A stretch of DNA of 64,000 bases from Bacteroidales bacterium. Lineage in GTDB: Bacteria; Bacteroidota; Bacteroidia; Bacteroidales; F082. The notes below the pieces were generated by a model. It had not been told where the DNA came from. It did not search any database and saw nothing but the letters and a program-made list of their open reading frames with translations. Location: contig CAAGIO010000005.1 in NCBI GenBank assembly GCA_900769945.1, positions 1 through 64,000 of the forward strand, written 5' to 3'. The translations under genes and the position numbers were made by a program. Shown here piece after piece: positions 44,601-52,761 of this stretch (its first letter is position 1; each line of letters opens with the position of its first letter).

Positions 44601-45014
44601 AAATGGTGGAGCGGTGAACAGGACTGGACATTGTTTACTCATACATTAGAGCCCGGAAAGCATCTTATAGAATGGAGATATGATAAAAGCCCTAAAGATT
44701 CCGCATTTGATGACGCTTGCTGGCTTGATGATATTACCTTCCCCGGCAACTCCGTGATAATCACTGCTGTGACAACGGTGGAAAAGAATGCTGTCACCAT
44801 ATTCCCTAACCCCGCCGAGAATTTTATTACCGTTTTGTGCGATGATGTCAGAATGGTTGAACTCTATAACTCAATGGGATTAATAGTGGGAAGTTATATT
44901 GTTGATAATGAATGTAATAATATCGACATCTCTGCCTTGTGCCATGGTGTATATGTTATTCGCATCATTGATGTTAACGGAAATGTTTCATCTTCAAAAT
45001 TTATTAAGAAATAA
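41613..45014 (+). CDS. C25 (gingipain-like) protease with type IX sorting domain
   Basis: An 1133-aa secreted protease. Signal peptide MKKIALIVVLLAASCLSFAQ; the ATG at 41613 is preferred to a TTG 6 bp earlier. Prodomain with GEASIPWQIVSLLLP. The catalytic domain has MMVLLGGDAGLVPYRS, His445 in HHVGHANTDY and Cys482 in HTHGCICGDF, the C25 His/Cys pair. Beta-sandwich domains follow, including a jelly-roll-like segment near 910-1050 (LSFYFKTSTEKRRDYF). It ends in a Por sorting domain (TIFPNPAENF, GVYVIRII). It is more distant from the 7746/11437 pair than those are from each other. It sits in the lysS-holB-lnt-dus run with overlapping ends. Confidence 0.85.
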   Translation: MKKIALIVVLLAASCLSFAQTIEKTYLFNNPTINNVNGYDVVSFENTTNNGKPGEASIPWQIVSLLLPQNSQAEGISVEYSDFVELEGSFTLLPQQSPRPLSSTEPVSFEKDEEFYSSELTYPARSFSNVETQYLNGCSFAFAQFSPVRYVPASGQLSFARKAVVKINVSESKADKSQLLWLTPEIQGRVERLAQNPEAVHDYKVRTRNVNGYELLVITPQEWVPHFDEYVSFYNARGLRTRVTALEDIYPDNEGRDEQEKIRSFIKHEYENNGIMMVLLGGDAGLVPYRSLYCFVNDETYDNLPADMYYACLDGTWNDNDNELWGEIGEDDLLPELAVARMPFNNETQFNNMMHKTLRYQDNPVLGEFHDVILGAEHLGDGYYGSNDLNMLIGGSEQFDYTTVGVPEVYDFHKVYADGETGWSGSIFRKAINDIGGQYVHHVGHANTDYVAGWYVNSTNDASFASLDGTNHNYNFFHTHGCICGDFTHNCILERLVNISTGFVAATGNSRYGWYVPWGDGMAAHLHREFVDSYFNDRLPYIGTAFVEMKIMTAPYVNAEWGDNGAMRWNIYDLNILGDVAVCPWLDEPFIPEIRYQAALQQGTSSTTVIIKKQGQPQNNFRCSLFNGDELLAFGLTNDDGTADLVLDAPLNATGELQLVVTGPNAWPQTLTINAIDANTPLVFPDEITVSDASGNNNGLLDYNETLSLQIAFSNAGSVPANNVVATLSTSSPYINIINGECNIGSVAMESPAYGSFDLSVANNAPDGEYADFSITCSNGTDSWSEDFSLVMLAPVFRTTDLSFEESEGDMNGYITPGDVVEITLSGENIGYGMSYGTSLFATSENDFVTIEDEVVTIGDVDNYGAFSAVVRMTVADNAADGSIGRIMLVSKTESGRVVSENNFDFAVGLIKEGFESGDFSHLIWQHEGDKPWVVSDTQAYSGTYSAQTGNIADDEITSLLIEMDSSTGGELSFYFKTSTEKRRDYFVLYVDEKFVKWWSGEQDWTLFTHTLEPGKHLIEWRYDKSPKDSAFDDACWLDDITFPGNSVIITAVTTVEKNAVTIFPNPAENFITVLCDDVRMVELYNSMGLIVGSYIVDNECNNIDISALCHGVYVIRIIDVNGNVSSSKFIKK

Positions 45015-46150
45015 TGTTGTTCTCGGAGATAGTCGGACATGACGATTTGAAAAAACGCCTGATTCAGAGTGTTAATGAGAATCGTGTGGCTCATGCACAA
45101 CTCTTTGTCGGAACCGAAGGCAGTGGCAAGATGGCGCTCGCTATAGCGTATGCACAGTATATCAACTGCCAGAACCGTACCGAATCAGACAGCTGCGGCG
45201 TGTGCCCTTCTTGTAAGAAATATATGTCACTGTCTCACCCCGACCTGCATTTTATCTTCCCCACCGCAACAAATAAAAGCGTAAAGAAAGACCCTGAATC
45301 TGACTTGTTCCTCGCTGAGTGGCGTGAGTATTTCTCTGATTGTCAAGGATATGTAAACCTTTCTGAATGGTTTGACAAACTTGATATTGAGAATAAGCAG
45401 GGAATAATAAATGTTCGCGACGCTTCAACTGTCATTCGCAAACTGAGCTTTAAATCATACGAAAGCGAGTATAAGGTGGTGATATTATGGATGCCGGAGA
45501 AACTTAATGTCTTTAGCGCGAACAAACTTCTTAAGCTTATTGAAGAACCGCCGGAGAAGACACTGTTCCTGTTAGTCGCTGAGAATCAAGAGGAAGTGCT
45601 TTCAACAATACGCTCGCGTTGCGTCCTTGTGAAGGTGCCGCGCCTTGATACTGCGGTGATAAAAGATGCTCTCGTTGAGAAATGTGGCTGCTCCGAACAA
45701 CTTGCCCTCGATGCCGCCACTATGTCGAACGGAAGCTGGCCTCTTGCAAAACGCTTCTCTAACGATATTGATAATGAGATGCTTTATGCTGACACTTTCA
45801 GGAAATGGATGCGCTATTGTTTCAAAGGCGCCGTCCCCGAACTGATCGACTTCGTGGCAAATGAGATAAAAGGCCTTGGAAGAGAAAAACAAAAGGCTCT
45901 CCTTGAATATGGACTCAATATCTTCCATTGCTCGTTGTTAATAAATAATAACATCTCCAGTGCCGTCATGCTAACAAGTGCTGAAAAGACTTTCGCTCAG
46001 AATTTCGCACCTTATATTAATATGAAGAATGTTACTCAGATTTGCGCTCTCTTCGAGGAAAGCATCAACCAAATAGTGAGAAACGCTAACGCTCAGCTTG
46101 TCTTTATGGATGATAGCCTTAAAATGTCAAAATTGCTAAGATTAAGATAA
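45014..46150 (+). CDS. holB: DNA polymerase III subunit delta'
   Basis: A 378-aa clamp-loader subunit. N-terminal AAA+ domain: MLFSEIVGHDDLKKRL, P-loop VGTEGSGKMALA, a zinc site with four Cys (CQNRTESDSCGVCPSC) and SHPDLHFIFP. KLLKLIEEPPEKTLFLL and ILSTIRSRC-like VLSTIRSRCVLVKVP are clamp-loader family motifs. The C-terminal part is helical and less conserved. It overlaps the upstream protease gene and the downstream lnt gene by 1 bp each (TAATG). Bacteroidota often label it DNA polymerase III gamma/delta' family. Confidence 0.9.
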   Translation: MLFSEIVGHDDLKKRLIQSVNENRVAHAQLFVGTEGSGKMALAIAYAQYINCQNRTESDSCGVCPSCKKYMSLSHPDLHFIFPTATNKSVKKDPESDLFLAEWREYFSDCQGYVNLSEWFDKLDIENKQGIINVRDASTVIRKLSFKSYESEYKVVILWMPEKLNVFSANKLLKLIEEPPEKTLFLLVAENQEEVLSTIRSRCVLVKVPRLDTAVIKDALVEKCGCSEQLALDAATMSNGSWPLAKRFSNDIDNEMLYADTFRKWMRYCFKGAVPELIDFVANEIKGLGREKQKALLEYGLNIFHCSLLINNNISSAVMLTSAEKTFAQNFAPYINMKNVTQICALFEESINQIVRNANAQLVFMDDSLKMSKLLRLR

Positions 46151-47784
46151 TGAATGCGTTAACGAGAATAGGATTTGCACTTCTGAGTGGCTTGCTCTTG
46201 GCTTTGGCTTGGCCTGTTGATGGCTTCGCCCCTTTGGTGTTCATCGCTTTTGTGCCGCTCATCCTTCTTCAAGATAAAATAGGTGATAAGACTATTAAAG
46301 GCAACATCTTCTTCCTCTCATTATTGGCGTTCATCCTTTGGAATGCCCTCACTACATGGTGGATCGCGAGATGTACCATTGCCGGCTCTATAGCCGCTGT
46401 CTTGCTGAACAGCATATTCATGGCAACAGTGTTTTATGCTTATCACTTTATTAAAACTCGCTTGTATAACAATAAGAAAGGTTATTTTCTGCTAATCCTT
46501 CTTTTCGCCTCTTTCGAGTATCTTCACCTTAATTGGCAACTGAACTGGCCTTGGCTGAATCTGGGAAATGTCTTCTCTCATTATTACACTTGGGTCCAAT
46601 GGTACGAATATACCGGTACCGCGGGCGGCACTGTGTGGGTCCTTGCAGTGAATATTCTCCTCTATAAACTGCTGTTTGGTTTTGATGTTAATAGATATTC
46701 ACATAAGCTTGAGACTAAAGCTAACTTCTCCTTGGCAAAAGCAAAATGGTCGCATTTGGGAAAATACTCTCTGAGGGTGTTCCTGATGATTGTCGTCCCT
46801 GTGCTAATAAGTAAGGTGATTTATTATTCATACGAAGAGACGGGCGATGATGTGGAAGTGGTTGTGGTTCAACCGAATCTTGACCCTTATACCGAGGAGT
46901 TTGTCCTCAGCCCTTATGAGATAATGGAGCGTAATCTTTCTGTGGCCTCCACAATGATGACGGATAACACCTCGTTCGTGATAAGCCCTGAATCGGCAAT
47001 ACAGGAGGATATCTGGATTGAACATATCGACAGGTATTATTCCGTTCATGAGTTGCGAAAATTTATTAACAACTATCCTAACACATGTTATGTCATAGGG
47101 ATGAGTACTCTTGGTCTTGCGCCCGACGATGCCGCTGACGACTTTGCAGCCCGTAAGTTCGTTGATGCTGATAAATATTATTATGCCTATAACACTGCCG
47201 CTCTTATTGATAAAGACAGTATTCAGATGTACCAGAAGTCACGCCTGACACCGGGTGTGGAGATGGTGCCCTCATGGTGGTTCTTGCGCCCGTTTGTTAA
47301 AATAGGTATCGACCTCGGTGGCACAACGGGAACACTTAAGACAGATACAGAACCTAAACTTTTGTCTTTCAATGGTCTTGATGTCGCTACCCTGATATGC
47401 TACGAGTCGGTGTTTGGCGGTTATGTCACTGAATTTGTTAAAAAAGGCGCACAAATGATTTTCGTGATAACAAACGATGGCTGGTGGGGCGATACTCCCG
47501 GTTATCAACAACATCTCGAAATGTCACAGCTTCGTGCTATCGAGACAAGACGTAGCATCGCCCGCTCAGCAAATACCGGCGTGTCGTGCTTTATCAATCA
47601 AAGGGGTGACATCATGCAAAAAACTGATTACAATACCCATGCGGCTTTACGTAACACCTTGAAAACTAATGATAAACAAACGTTCTACGTTTGCTATGGC
47701 GACTATATCTATAAAATCGCCGTCTTCCTTACCGTGATGGTCTCTGTAATTACTCTCGTGCGTATTATAACTAAAAGAAAATGA
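46150..47784 (+). CDS. lnt: Apolipoprotein N-acyltransferase
   Basis: A 544-aa inner-membrane enzyme that adds the third acyl chain to lipoproteins. N-terminal membrane helices (ALLSGLLLALAWPVDGFAPLVFIAF and several more) precede a periplasmic nitrilase domain. The catalytic triad regions are visible: Glu in ISPESAIQEDIW, Lys in YQKSRLTPGVEMVP and Cys in LICYESVFGGYV. A C-terminal helix follows. ELNW-type motif LNWQLNWPWLNLGN is typical. It overlaps both neighbours (1 bp and 4 bp), so it is part of a tightly packed operon. Confidence 0.93.
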   Translation: MNALTRIGFALLSGLLLALAWPVDGFAPLVFIAFVPLILLQDKIGDKTIKGNIFFLSLLAFILWNALTTWWIARCTIAGSIAAVLLNSIFMATVFYAYHFIKTRLYNNKKGYFLLILLFASFEYLHLNWQLNWPWLNLGNVFSHYYTWVQWYEYTGTAGGTVWVLAVNILLYKLLFGFDVNRYSHKLETKANFSLAKAKWSHLGKYSLRVFLMIVVPVLISKVIYYSYEETGDDVEVVVVQPNLDPYTEEFVLSPYEIMERNLSVASTMMTDNTSFVISPESAIQEDIWIEHIDRYYSVHELRKFINNYPNTCYVIGMSTLGLAPDDAADDFAARKFVDADKYYYAYNTAALIDKDSIQMYQKSRLTPGVEMVPSWWFLRPFVKIGIDLGGTTGTLKTDTEPKLLSFNGLDVATLICYESVFGGYVTEFVKKGAQMIFVITNDGWWGDTPGYQQHLEMSQLRAIETRRSIARSANTGVSCFINQRGDIMQKTDYNTHAALRNTLKTNDKQTFYVCYGDYIYKIAVFLTVMVSVITLVRIITKRK

Positions 47785-48788
47785 AAGCCTTAAGCCTCGC
47801 CCCTTTTCAAGGTATCACCGATGTGGTGTATCGTAATGTTTTCTCGAAACATTTTCGAGGTATCGACAAGTTCTATACGCCTTTCTTCACGGGTATCTAT
47901 AAAGATAACGCTAAGAACTTGCGTACTGACGAGATAGACCCTTCTTATAATAACACGGAAATAGTTGTGCCTCAATTGCTAAGCAATAGCGCAGTGGAAA
48001 TAGCTCGTTTCGCGAACCAATGTAAATCAATGGGTTATCGCGAGTTTAATCTTAACATGGGCTGTCCCTTCCCAAGAGTCGCAAACAAAACACGTGGCTG
48101 CGGCTTGATGGCAAACGCCCAAAATACTATCGCAATGCTCACCGACGCCTGTAATAATATTGACGGAATAAAATTCAGCGTCAAATGCCGGCTCGGCTAT
48201 TATGATGATAATGAGATACTTGACTTTGTCGATGCGTTTAATTCCTTGCCCTTTAGCGAAATTATTATTCATCCTCGTATAGGAAAACAAATGTATAAGG
48301 GCGTGGCTTCACTCGACAAATTCGTTGAACTCTCTTCGCTCATTAATAAACCGCTTGTCTATAATGGCGACATCACTACCACAGAAAAATTCTTACTCGT
48401 ATCTCAAAACCTGCCCAATGTGGATATGATAATGCTTGGCAGGGGGCTTCTCGCTAATCCTTTCCTCGCTGAACAAATTACTGATACTATTGATAACCAA
48501 GATGATATGAAGTCGAGGCTGTTCGCTTTTGTGATGGACCTGTATTTTGAGAGGCTGAAACGTGCCGGAGGTAGCCCCAAAATTATCGGCAGCATGAAGG
48601 AACTTTGGAAATATATGATGAATATCTTTGACGAACCTCAAAATGTCTGGAGGAAAATTAAAAAAGTTTCTAATACTGACGAATATGAATCGGCTGTTGC
48701 TGATGTGTTCCGCTCTTATCAAGTGCTTGGAAATATTAATCCTGATGTGGTCAATGTGGATAACGCATTCACCCTTAATGTGTTCTGA
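47781..48788 (+). CDS. dus: tRNA-dihydrouridine synthase
   Basis: A 335-aa FMN enzyme that reduces uridines in the tRNA D-loop. TIM-barrel signatures: LAPFQGITDVVYRN, VVPQLLSNSA, FNLNMGCPFPRVANKTRGCGLM (catalytic Cys in GCP), KCRLGYYD, IIIHPRIGKQMYKG, LVYNGDITT and MLGRGLLANPFLAEQI. The C-terminal helical domain is short. It overlaps lnt by 4 bp (ATGA). Which of DusA/B/C it matches cannot be settled by eye. Last gene of the lysS-dus run; no strong terminator follows. Confidence 0.93.
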   Translation: MKALSLAPFQGITDVVYRNVFSKHFRGIDKFYTPFFTGIYKDNAKNLRTDEIDPSYNNTEIVVPQLLSNSAVEIARFANQCKSMGYREFNLNMGCPFPRVANKTRGCGLMANAQNTIAMLTDACNNIDGIKFSVKCRLGYYDDNEILDFVDAFNSLPFSEIIIHPRIGKQMYKGVASLDKFVELSSLINKPLVYNGDITTTEKFLLVSQNLPNVDMIMLGRGLLANPFLAEQITDTIDNQDDMKSRLFAFVMDLYFERLKRAGGSPKIIGSMKELWKYMMNIFDEPQNVWRKIKKVSNTDEYESAVADVFRSYQVLGNINPDVVNVDNAFTLNVF

Positions 48789-48968
48789 TGACTCCTCTTC
48801 AATTATTACATGTTCACTCATCTTGGAAATGCAAACCTTTGACGTCGCCTTAACGCTATTGTGAATAAATATAAAAGTGCTTTTTTTCTTAATAAGAATA
48901 TACATTGCTTAATTGTTGTTATATTTTAATGTTTAAAATTATTTGAAAAAATGTTAATAAAGATTGTT

Positions 48969-50447
48969 ATGAAGAAACTGCTATTTCTGATACTTGTAGG
49001 CTTTTTTGTCATCTCTTGTACTCACAAGAACTTTGTAGATGATAATGCTTCTTCCGCCAATGATATTGTGATTCTTTCTGTTAATGATATGCACGCTAAT
49101 ATTGATGCGCTGCCGCAATTTGCGTATGTCGTTGATAGCCTGCGTTCCTTGTATCCTGAAATGATAATTGTCAGCGCCGGCGACAACCGTACAGGTAACG
49201 CCTATAATGATAAAAGCCCTGTGTATCCTAATTATCCGATGATACATATCATGAATGAGATAGGTTTCGACATTTCGGAGCTCGGAAACCATGAGTTTGA
49301 CGGCAGTATTGATGGTCTGCAATTCCTCGTTGACAGTGCTGATTTTACCATTATCTGCTCAAACGCCGACTTCTCCTCTTATCCAAAACTGCAAGAGAAT
49401 ATCAAACCTTATACTTCAATTGTGAGAAATGTTGGAGGTGAAGATGTGAAAATTACTTTCATTGGTGTCATCGAAACGTCTAATGACGGGTATCCAAGTG
49501 CGCATCGTGATAGTATCAAAGATGTTCACTTCGTTGATGCTCAACAGGTTATTGATAATTGCGACTCGCTTCGGAATAGTTGCGATGTGTTTGTGCTTGT
49601 CTCTCATAGAAGTCTTGCCGCTGACACCGCACTCGCATGTAACACTTCATTGTTCGATGTGATAATAGGCGGCCACTCTCATGATGCCTTCCTTAAGAAA
49701 TTTGATAATGGCGTCATCTATACCCAATCCAAAAGTAAATTAAGATTCGCTACTTTAACTAAAATAAGAGTTAAAGATGGTGCCATAGTGTCGAAGGATG
49801 CCGAGTTAATAAATATTAACAATACTTCAAATGTTAATGAAAATATACAAAAACTCGTTGCCGAATACTGCTCTTTCCCCGTGTTTCGTAAGGTTGTCGG
49901 AACTACTACCGCTCCTCTCTCGAACAAGAAGGAGCTTGGAGCATTGATGGCTGATGCTCAACGTTATCTGACAGGCGCCGATGTGGTCTTCCAAAATCCG
50001 GGAGGCGTCCGCTTCGATAGTCTTGACAGCTGTGTCATCAGGCTCATTGATGTATATAATCTCGACCCTTTTAACAACTCGTTGGTTAACATGAATATGA
50101 CAGGTAAACAAATGTCTGATTTTATCGCAATGGCCTCTACTATGGACCGTGGCCCACTTCATGTGTCTGGCTTGACTTATTCTATTGATTATTATATAGA
50201 TGATAATGGCGTGGAGGTCTTCCAAAATGCGAAACCGGTTCTTGAAAATGGTCAACCCGTCTCCCCAGACTCAATATATAAAGTGACTATGAATAGCTAT
50301 ATGGCTCCTTGGGCCGATGGATTATGTACTGACCTTACGGACTCCCATTTTGGCTCAAATTATGCGATGCTGCTGTATCTAAATGATTGCCAATCACTTG
50401 ACTATAAAGGCGTGAGTAGATATTCCGCTGTTAAAATTGAAAAATAA
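48969..50447 (+). CDS. 5'-nucleotidase / metallophosphatase lipoprotein
   Basis: A 492-aa lipoprotein. The ATG at 48969 gives MKKLLFLILVGFFVISC with a lipobox (VISC), so the protein is anchored in a membrane after cleavage at Cys17. Metallophosphatase motifs: LSVNDMHANIDAL, SAGDNRTGN, GNHEFDG, VSHRSLA and GGHSHDAF. The C-terminal 5'-nucleotidase domain has GALMADAQRYLTGADVVFQNPGG and a substrate-stacking region. It would release phosphate or nucleosides in the periplasm or at the surface. The GT9 gene follows after 6 bp. Confidence 0.9.
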   Translation: MKKLLFLILVGFFVISCTHKNFVDDNASSANDIVILSVNDMHANIDALPQFAYVVDSLRSLYPEMIIVSAGDNRTGNAYNDKSPVYPNYPMIHIMNEIGFDISELGNHEFDGSIDGLQFLVDSADFTIICSNADFSSYPKLQENIKPYTSIVRNVGGEDVKITFIGVIETSNDGYPSAHRDSIKDVHFVDAQQVIDNCDSLRNSCDVFVLVSHRSLAADTALACNTSLFDVIIGGHSHDAFLKKFDNGVIYTQSKSKLRFATLTKIRVKDGAIVSKDAELININNTSNVNENIQKLVAEYCSFPVFRKVVGTTTAPLSNKKELGALMADAQRYLTGADVVFQNPGGVRFDSLDSCVIRLIDVYNLDPFNNSLVNMNMTGKQMSDFIAMASTMDRGPLHVSGLTYSIDYYIDDNGVEVFQNAKPVLENGQPVSPDSIYKVTMNSYMAPWADGLCTDLTDSHFGSNYAMLLYLNDCQSLDYKGVSRYSAVKIEK

Positions 50448-50453
50448 GAGTGT

Positions 50454-51437
50454 ATGAAAATCTTGCTAATACGTTTCAGCTCTATAGGTGACATTGTGTT
50501 GACAAGCCCGGTGATTCGGTGTATAAAACAGCAGATAAAGAATGTTGAGCTCCATGTCCTTATAAAAGATAAATTTGCGAGCATTGCTCATAATAACCCA
50601 AATGTGGATAAGGTGTTCGAGTTCCGCGGCTCTCTGAATGATACTATTAAAGAGCTTAAAGCAGAAAAATATGACTATGTCGTTGATTTACAGAAGAATC
50701 ATCGTTCGAAAGCTGTGTGCCGCGCCCTGAAATGTGAACATGGTACCTTCCATAAGCTTGATTTCAAGAAGCTGCTTCTCACCTTATTTAAGATTAATGT
50801 TCTGCCTGATGTTCATATTGTGGATAGGTATTTTGAGGCTGTAGCGAAGCTTGGCGTTAAGAATGATGGCGCAGGACTTGAGTTCTTTATCTCGGAATCG
50901 AACGCCTTGCAGGAACCGGATATCCCTGAAGAGTTTAAAGACGGTTTCTATGCCGTGGTGATTGGAGGCAGCTTCGCCACAAAGGTTATCCCTACCGAAA
51001 AGATTATCGAGGTGATAAAGAAACTTAATCAGCCTGTGGTGCTTATTGGTGGTAACGGCGATATGGAACGCGCTAACACTATCGTTGACGCTGTCGGGAA
51101 AAATGTTGGCAACCCCGTGGGTAAACTTAACCTTGAACAGTCTGCCTCCTTGTTGAAGATGGCAAAGGCAGTGCTGACAAGCGATACCGGCATGATGCAT
51201 ATTGCCGCAGCACTTCATAAACCTATCGTCTCTGTCTGGGGTAACACCGTCCCTGAATTTGGAATGTTCCAATATTATCCTTATAATCTAAAAATGGATA
51301 TCAATATCGTTGAAGTGAAAGACTTAAAATGCCGCCCTTGCTCAAAATTGGGCTTTAAAAAATGCCCCAAAGGCCATTTTAAATGTATGAAAGATATTGA
51401 TACTGAAGAGGTTGTAAAATTATTGATAAAAAATTAA
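50454..51437 (+). CDS. Glycosyltransferase family 9 (heptosyltransferase-like)
   Basis: A 327-aa enzyme, the second GT9 protein in the window. KILLIRFSSIGDIVLTSPVIR is the N-terminal signature; VVIGGSFATKVIP, PVVLIGGNGDMERA, GKLNLEQSASLLKMA and TSDTGMMHIAAALHKPIVSVWG form the donor half. The C-terminus carries KCRPCSKLGFKKCP and HFKC, nearly the same Cys signature as the enzyme at 4412. It probably acts in LPS or lipooligosaccharide core synthesis. It is 6 bp downstream of the nucleotidase gene and followed by the tRNA-Glu. Confidence 0.87.
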   Translation: MKILLIRFSSIGDIVLTSPVIRCIKQQIKNVELHVLIKDKFASIAHNNPNVDKVFEFRGSLNDTIKELKAEKYDYVVDLQKNHRSKAVCRALKCEHGTFHKLDFKKLLLTLFKINVLPDVHIVDRYFEAVAKLGVKNDGAGLEFFISESNALQEPDIPEEFKDGFYAVVIGGSFATKVIPTEKIIEVIKKLNQPVVLIGGNGDMERANTIVDAVGKNVGNPVGKLNLEQSASLLKMAKAVLTSDTGMMHIAAALHKPIVSVWGNTVPEFGMFQYYPYNLKMDINIVEVKDLKCRPCSKLGFKKCPKGHFKCMKDIDTEEVVKLLIKN

Positions 51438-51445
51438 AAAAAATG

Positions 51446-51475
51446 TTGCGCATAATAAAAAATGTTGTACTTTTG
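51446..51475 (+). promoter_or_regulatory. Consensus promoter of the tRNA-Glu gene
   Basis: TTG at 51446-51448, 19-bp spacer, TACTTTTG at 51468-51475, then 12 bp to the mature tRNA 5' end. This is the best match to the Bacteroidota -33/-7 pattern in the window. Confidence 0.75.
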
Positions 51476-51487
51476 CATCACAAAAAT

Positions 51488-51559
51488 GTCGGGTTCTACT
51501 AACGGTTAGGTAACGACACTCTCACTGTCGAAATAAGGGTTCGATTCCCTTACCCGATA
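51488..51559 (+). tRNA. tRNA-Glu, anticodon CTC
   Basis: A complete 72-nt cloverleaf. Acceptor GTCGGGT / ACCCGAT (first pair G-U), D arm TACT-AACGGTTA-GGTA, anticodon arm CGACA-CTCTCAC-TGTCG with anticodon CTC (reads GAG), 4-nt variable region, T arm AAGGG-TTCGATT-CCCTT and discriminator A. The 3' CCA is not encoded (next bases CAA). It is a separate unit with its own promoter and terminator. Confidence 0.88.
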
Positions 51560-51560
51560 C

Positions 51561-51594
51561 AAAAGACTGCTAATCACTTGGCGGTCTTTTTTTT
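51561..51594 (+). terminator. tRNA-Glu terminator
   Basis: AAAAGACTGC / GCGGTCTTTT (one G-U pair), 10-nt loop, then more T. Confidence 0.85.
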
Positions 51595-51694
51595 ATCTGT
51601 AAGACCAAATCTTTCTCCTTGTTAATATTTGGAAACATAACCTGAGTATAGGTGATGTGCGTTTTTATTCAAACAGCAAGCCTTTTGACAAAAC

Positions 51695-51873
51695 AACGAT
51701 TCAGGGTGGGGGTAGGTTCCTATTGCAATATGAAACCGATAATGCGCGATGAGGCTTTGAGTACCTTTAAGACAGCCATTATGTTGTGCTTCTCATCCTT
51801 AGTGTGTTTGTTGTACTAAACAATCTTTGTGTTTCTCAAGTAGCAAAGATAATTTGTCCCACCCTGAATTGTT
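51695..51873. mobile_element. MITE-like element, 179 bp
   Basis: Bounded by 16-bp inverted repeats with one mismatch: AACGATTCAGGGTGGG (51695-51710) and CCCACCCTGAATTGTT (51858-51873). Inside, the minus strand has a TATCTTTG box just inside the right repeat (51844-51851) and a 19-codon ORF (51779 to 51720, MAVLKVLKASSRIIGFILQ). This looks like the promoter and start of a transposase gene whose body has been deleted. No target duplication is evident. The repeats are unrelated to those of the IS at 35744. The remaining bases of this 360-bp gap hold nothing else recognisable. Confidence 0.65.
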
Positions 51874-51918
51874 TAGATAAAATAATATTATATCACTTTG
51901 AGTTTCAATGTATAAACA

Positions 51919-52566
51919 TCATAGTGTGATGTAATAGTTGTTGCGTTTCTCATCTCCTATCCTTGTTTGAGGGCCGTGTCCGGGGAAAACCATGGTGTCG
52001 TCGGGGAGTTGGTAAAGGACGTTTCTGAGGCTGTTTTCTATTTCTTCGTAGCTGCCGCCGGGGAAGTCGGTGCGTCCAATGCTTCTGCGGAACAGGGTGT
52101 CGCCCGTGAATACAAATCCATCTTTCTCATCGTAGAAGCTGACGTGCCCTTTCGCATGTCCGGGTGTGTAAAGAACTTTTAACGTGTCGTCGCCAATCCT
52201 TATTATCTCGCCATCATGAAGGTCGATGCTGGGATAGATGCACATGTCTTCAGTGAATCGGATTCCGAAATTCTCTGCATATCTCCACACGTTATCGTAA
52301 TATTCCTTCTCCACAGGATATGCCGCTAATGGTATGTTGTATCGCTTTGAAAGAGAGGCGTTGCCCATCACGTGGTCGATGTGTGCGTGCGTGCTTAACA
52401 GCATTTCTGGCACAAGTCCGTTCTCATCAATAAAGCTCATTATCTGTTCGTCTTCATGCTTCAGATGATTCCCCGCATCAATGATGACACATTTTTTGCT
52501 TTCTGTGAATAATACGTATGTGTTTTCTTCTAAGTTATTGAATACAAATGTTTTAACTTTTATCAT
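51919..52566 (-). CDS. MBL-fold metallo-hydrolase (glyoxalase II-like)
   Basis: A 215-aa cytoplasmic protein. Metal-binding motif STHAHIDHVMGN (HxHxDH), then YTPGHAKGHVSFYDE, VFTGDTLFRRSIGRTDFPGG and MVFPGHGPQTRIGDE, the order seen in hydroxyacylglutathione-hydrolase-like thioesterases and persulfide dioxygenase relatives. Bacteroidota usually lack glutathione, so the thiol substrate is open. Start at the ATG at 52566 rather than the TTG 9 bp upstream. A TATTTTTG box lies on the minus strand at 52662-52669. Confidence 0.88.
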   Translation of the reverse strand: MIKVKTFVFNNLEENTYVLFTESKKCVIIDAGNHLKHEDEQIMSFIDENGLVPEMLLSTHAHIDHVMGNASLSKRYNIPLAAYPVEKEYYDNVWRYAENFGIRFTEDMCIYPSIDLHDGEIIRIGDDTLKVLYTPGHAKGHVSFYDEKDGFVFTGDTLFRRSIGRTDFPGGSYEEIENSLRNVLYQLPDDTMVFPGHGPQTRIGDEKRNNYYITL

Positions 52567-52661
52567 GTTTAGCAATAAATTAATGTTTTTATATAATATG
52601 TTAACTTTTTCCTATAAAAAGATTTCAACATTCTGTTGAAAAAAATATTCGTTATTAGTTG

Positions 52662-52669
52662 CAAAAATA
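52662..52669 (-). promoter_or_regulatory. -7 box for the MBL hydrolase
   Basis: CAAAAATA on plus (TATTTTTG on minus), 95 bp upstream of the start. No comparable plus-strand box for nrdJ is obvious in the 195-bp divergent region. Confidence 0.5.
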
Positions 52670-52761
52670 CAAATCTCTTTACTAATTTAGCAAACTGAAC
52701 GCAAATAAAAATTGCGTAAATCGAGCATTAAATAAGTATATAATAATCAACATTTTTCGAT

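Noticed and set aside
52567..52761. Cobalamin riboswitch upstream of nrdJ
   Set aside because: No B12-box-like conserved segment or long helical arrangement could be recognised in this AT-rich region.
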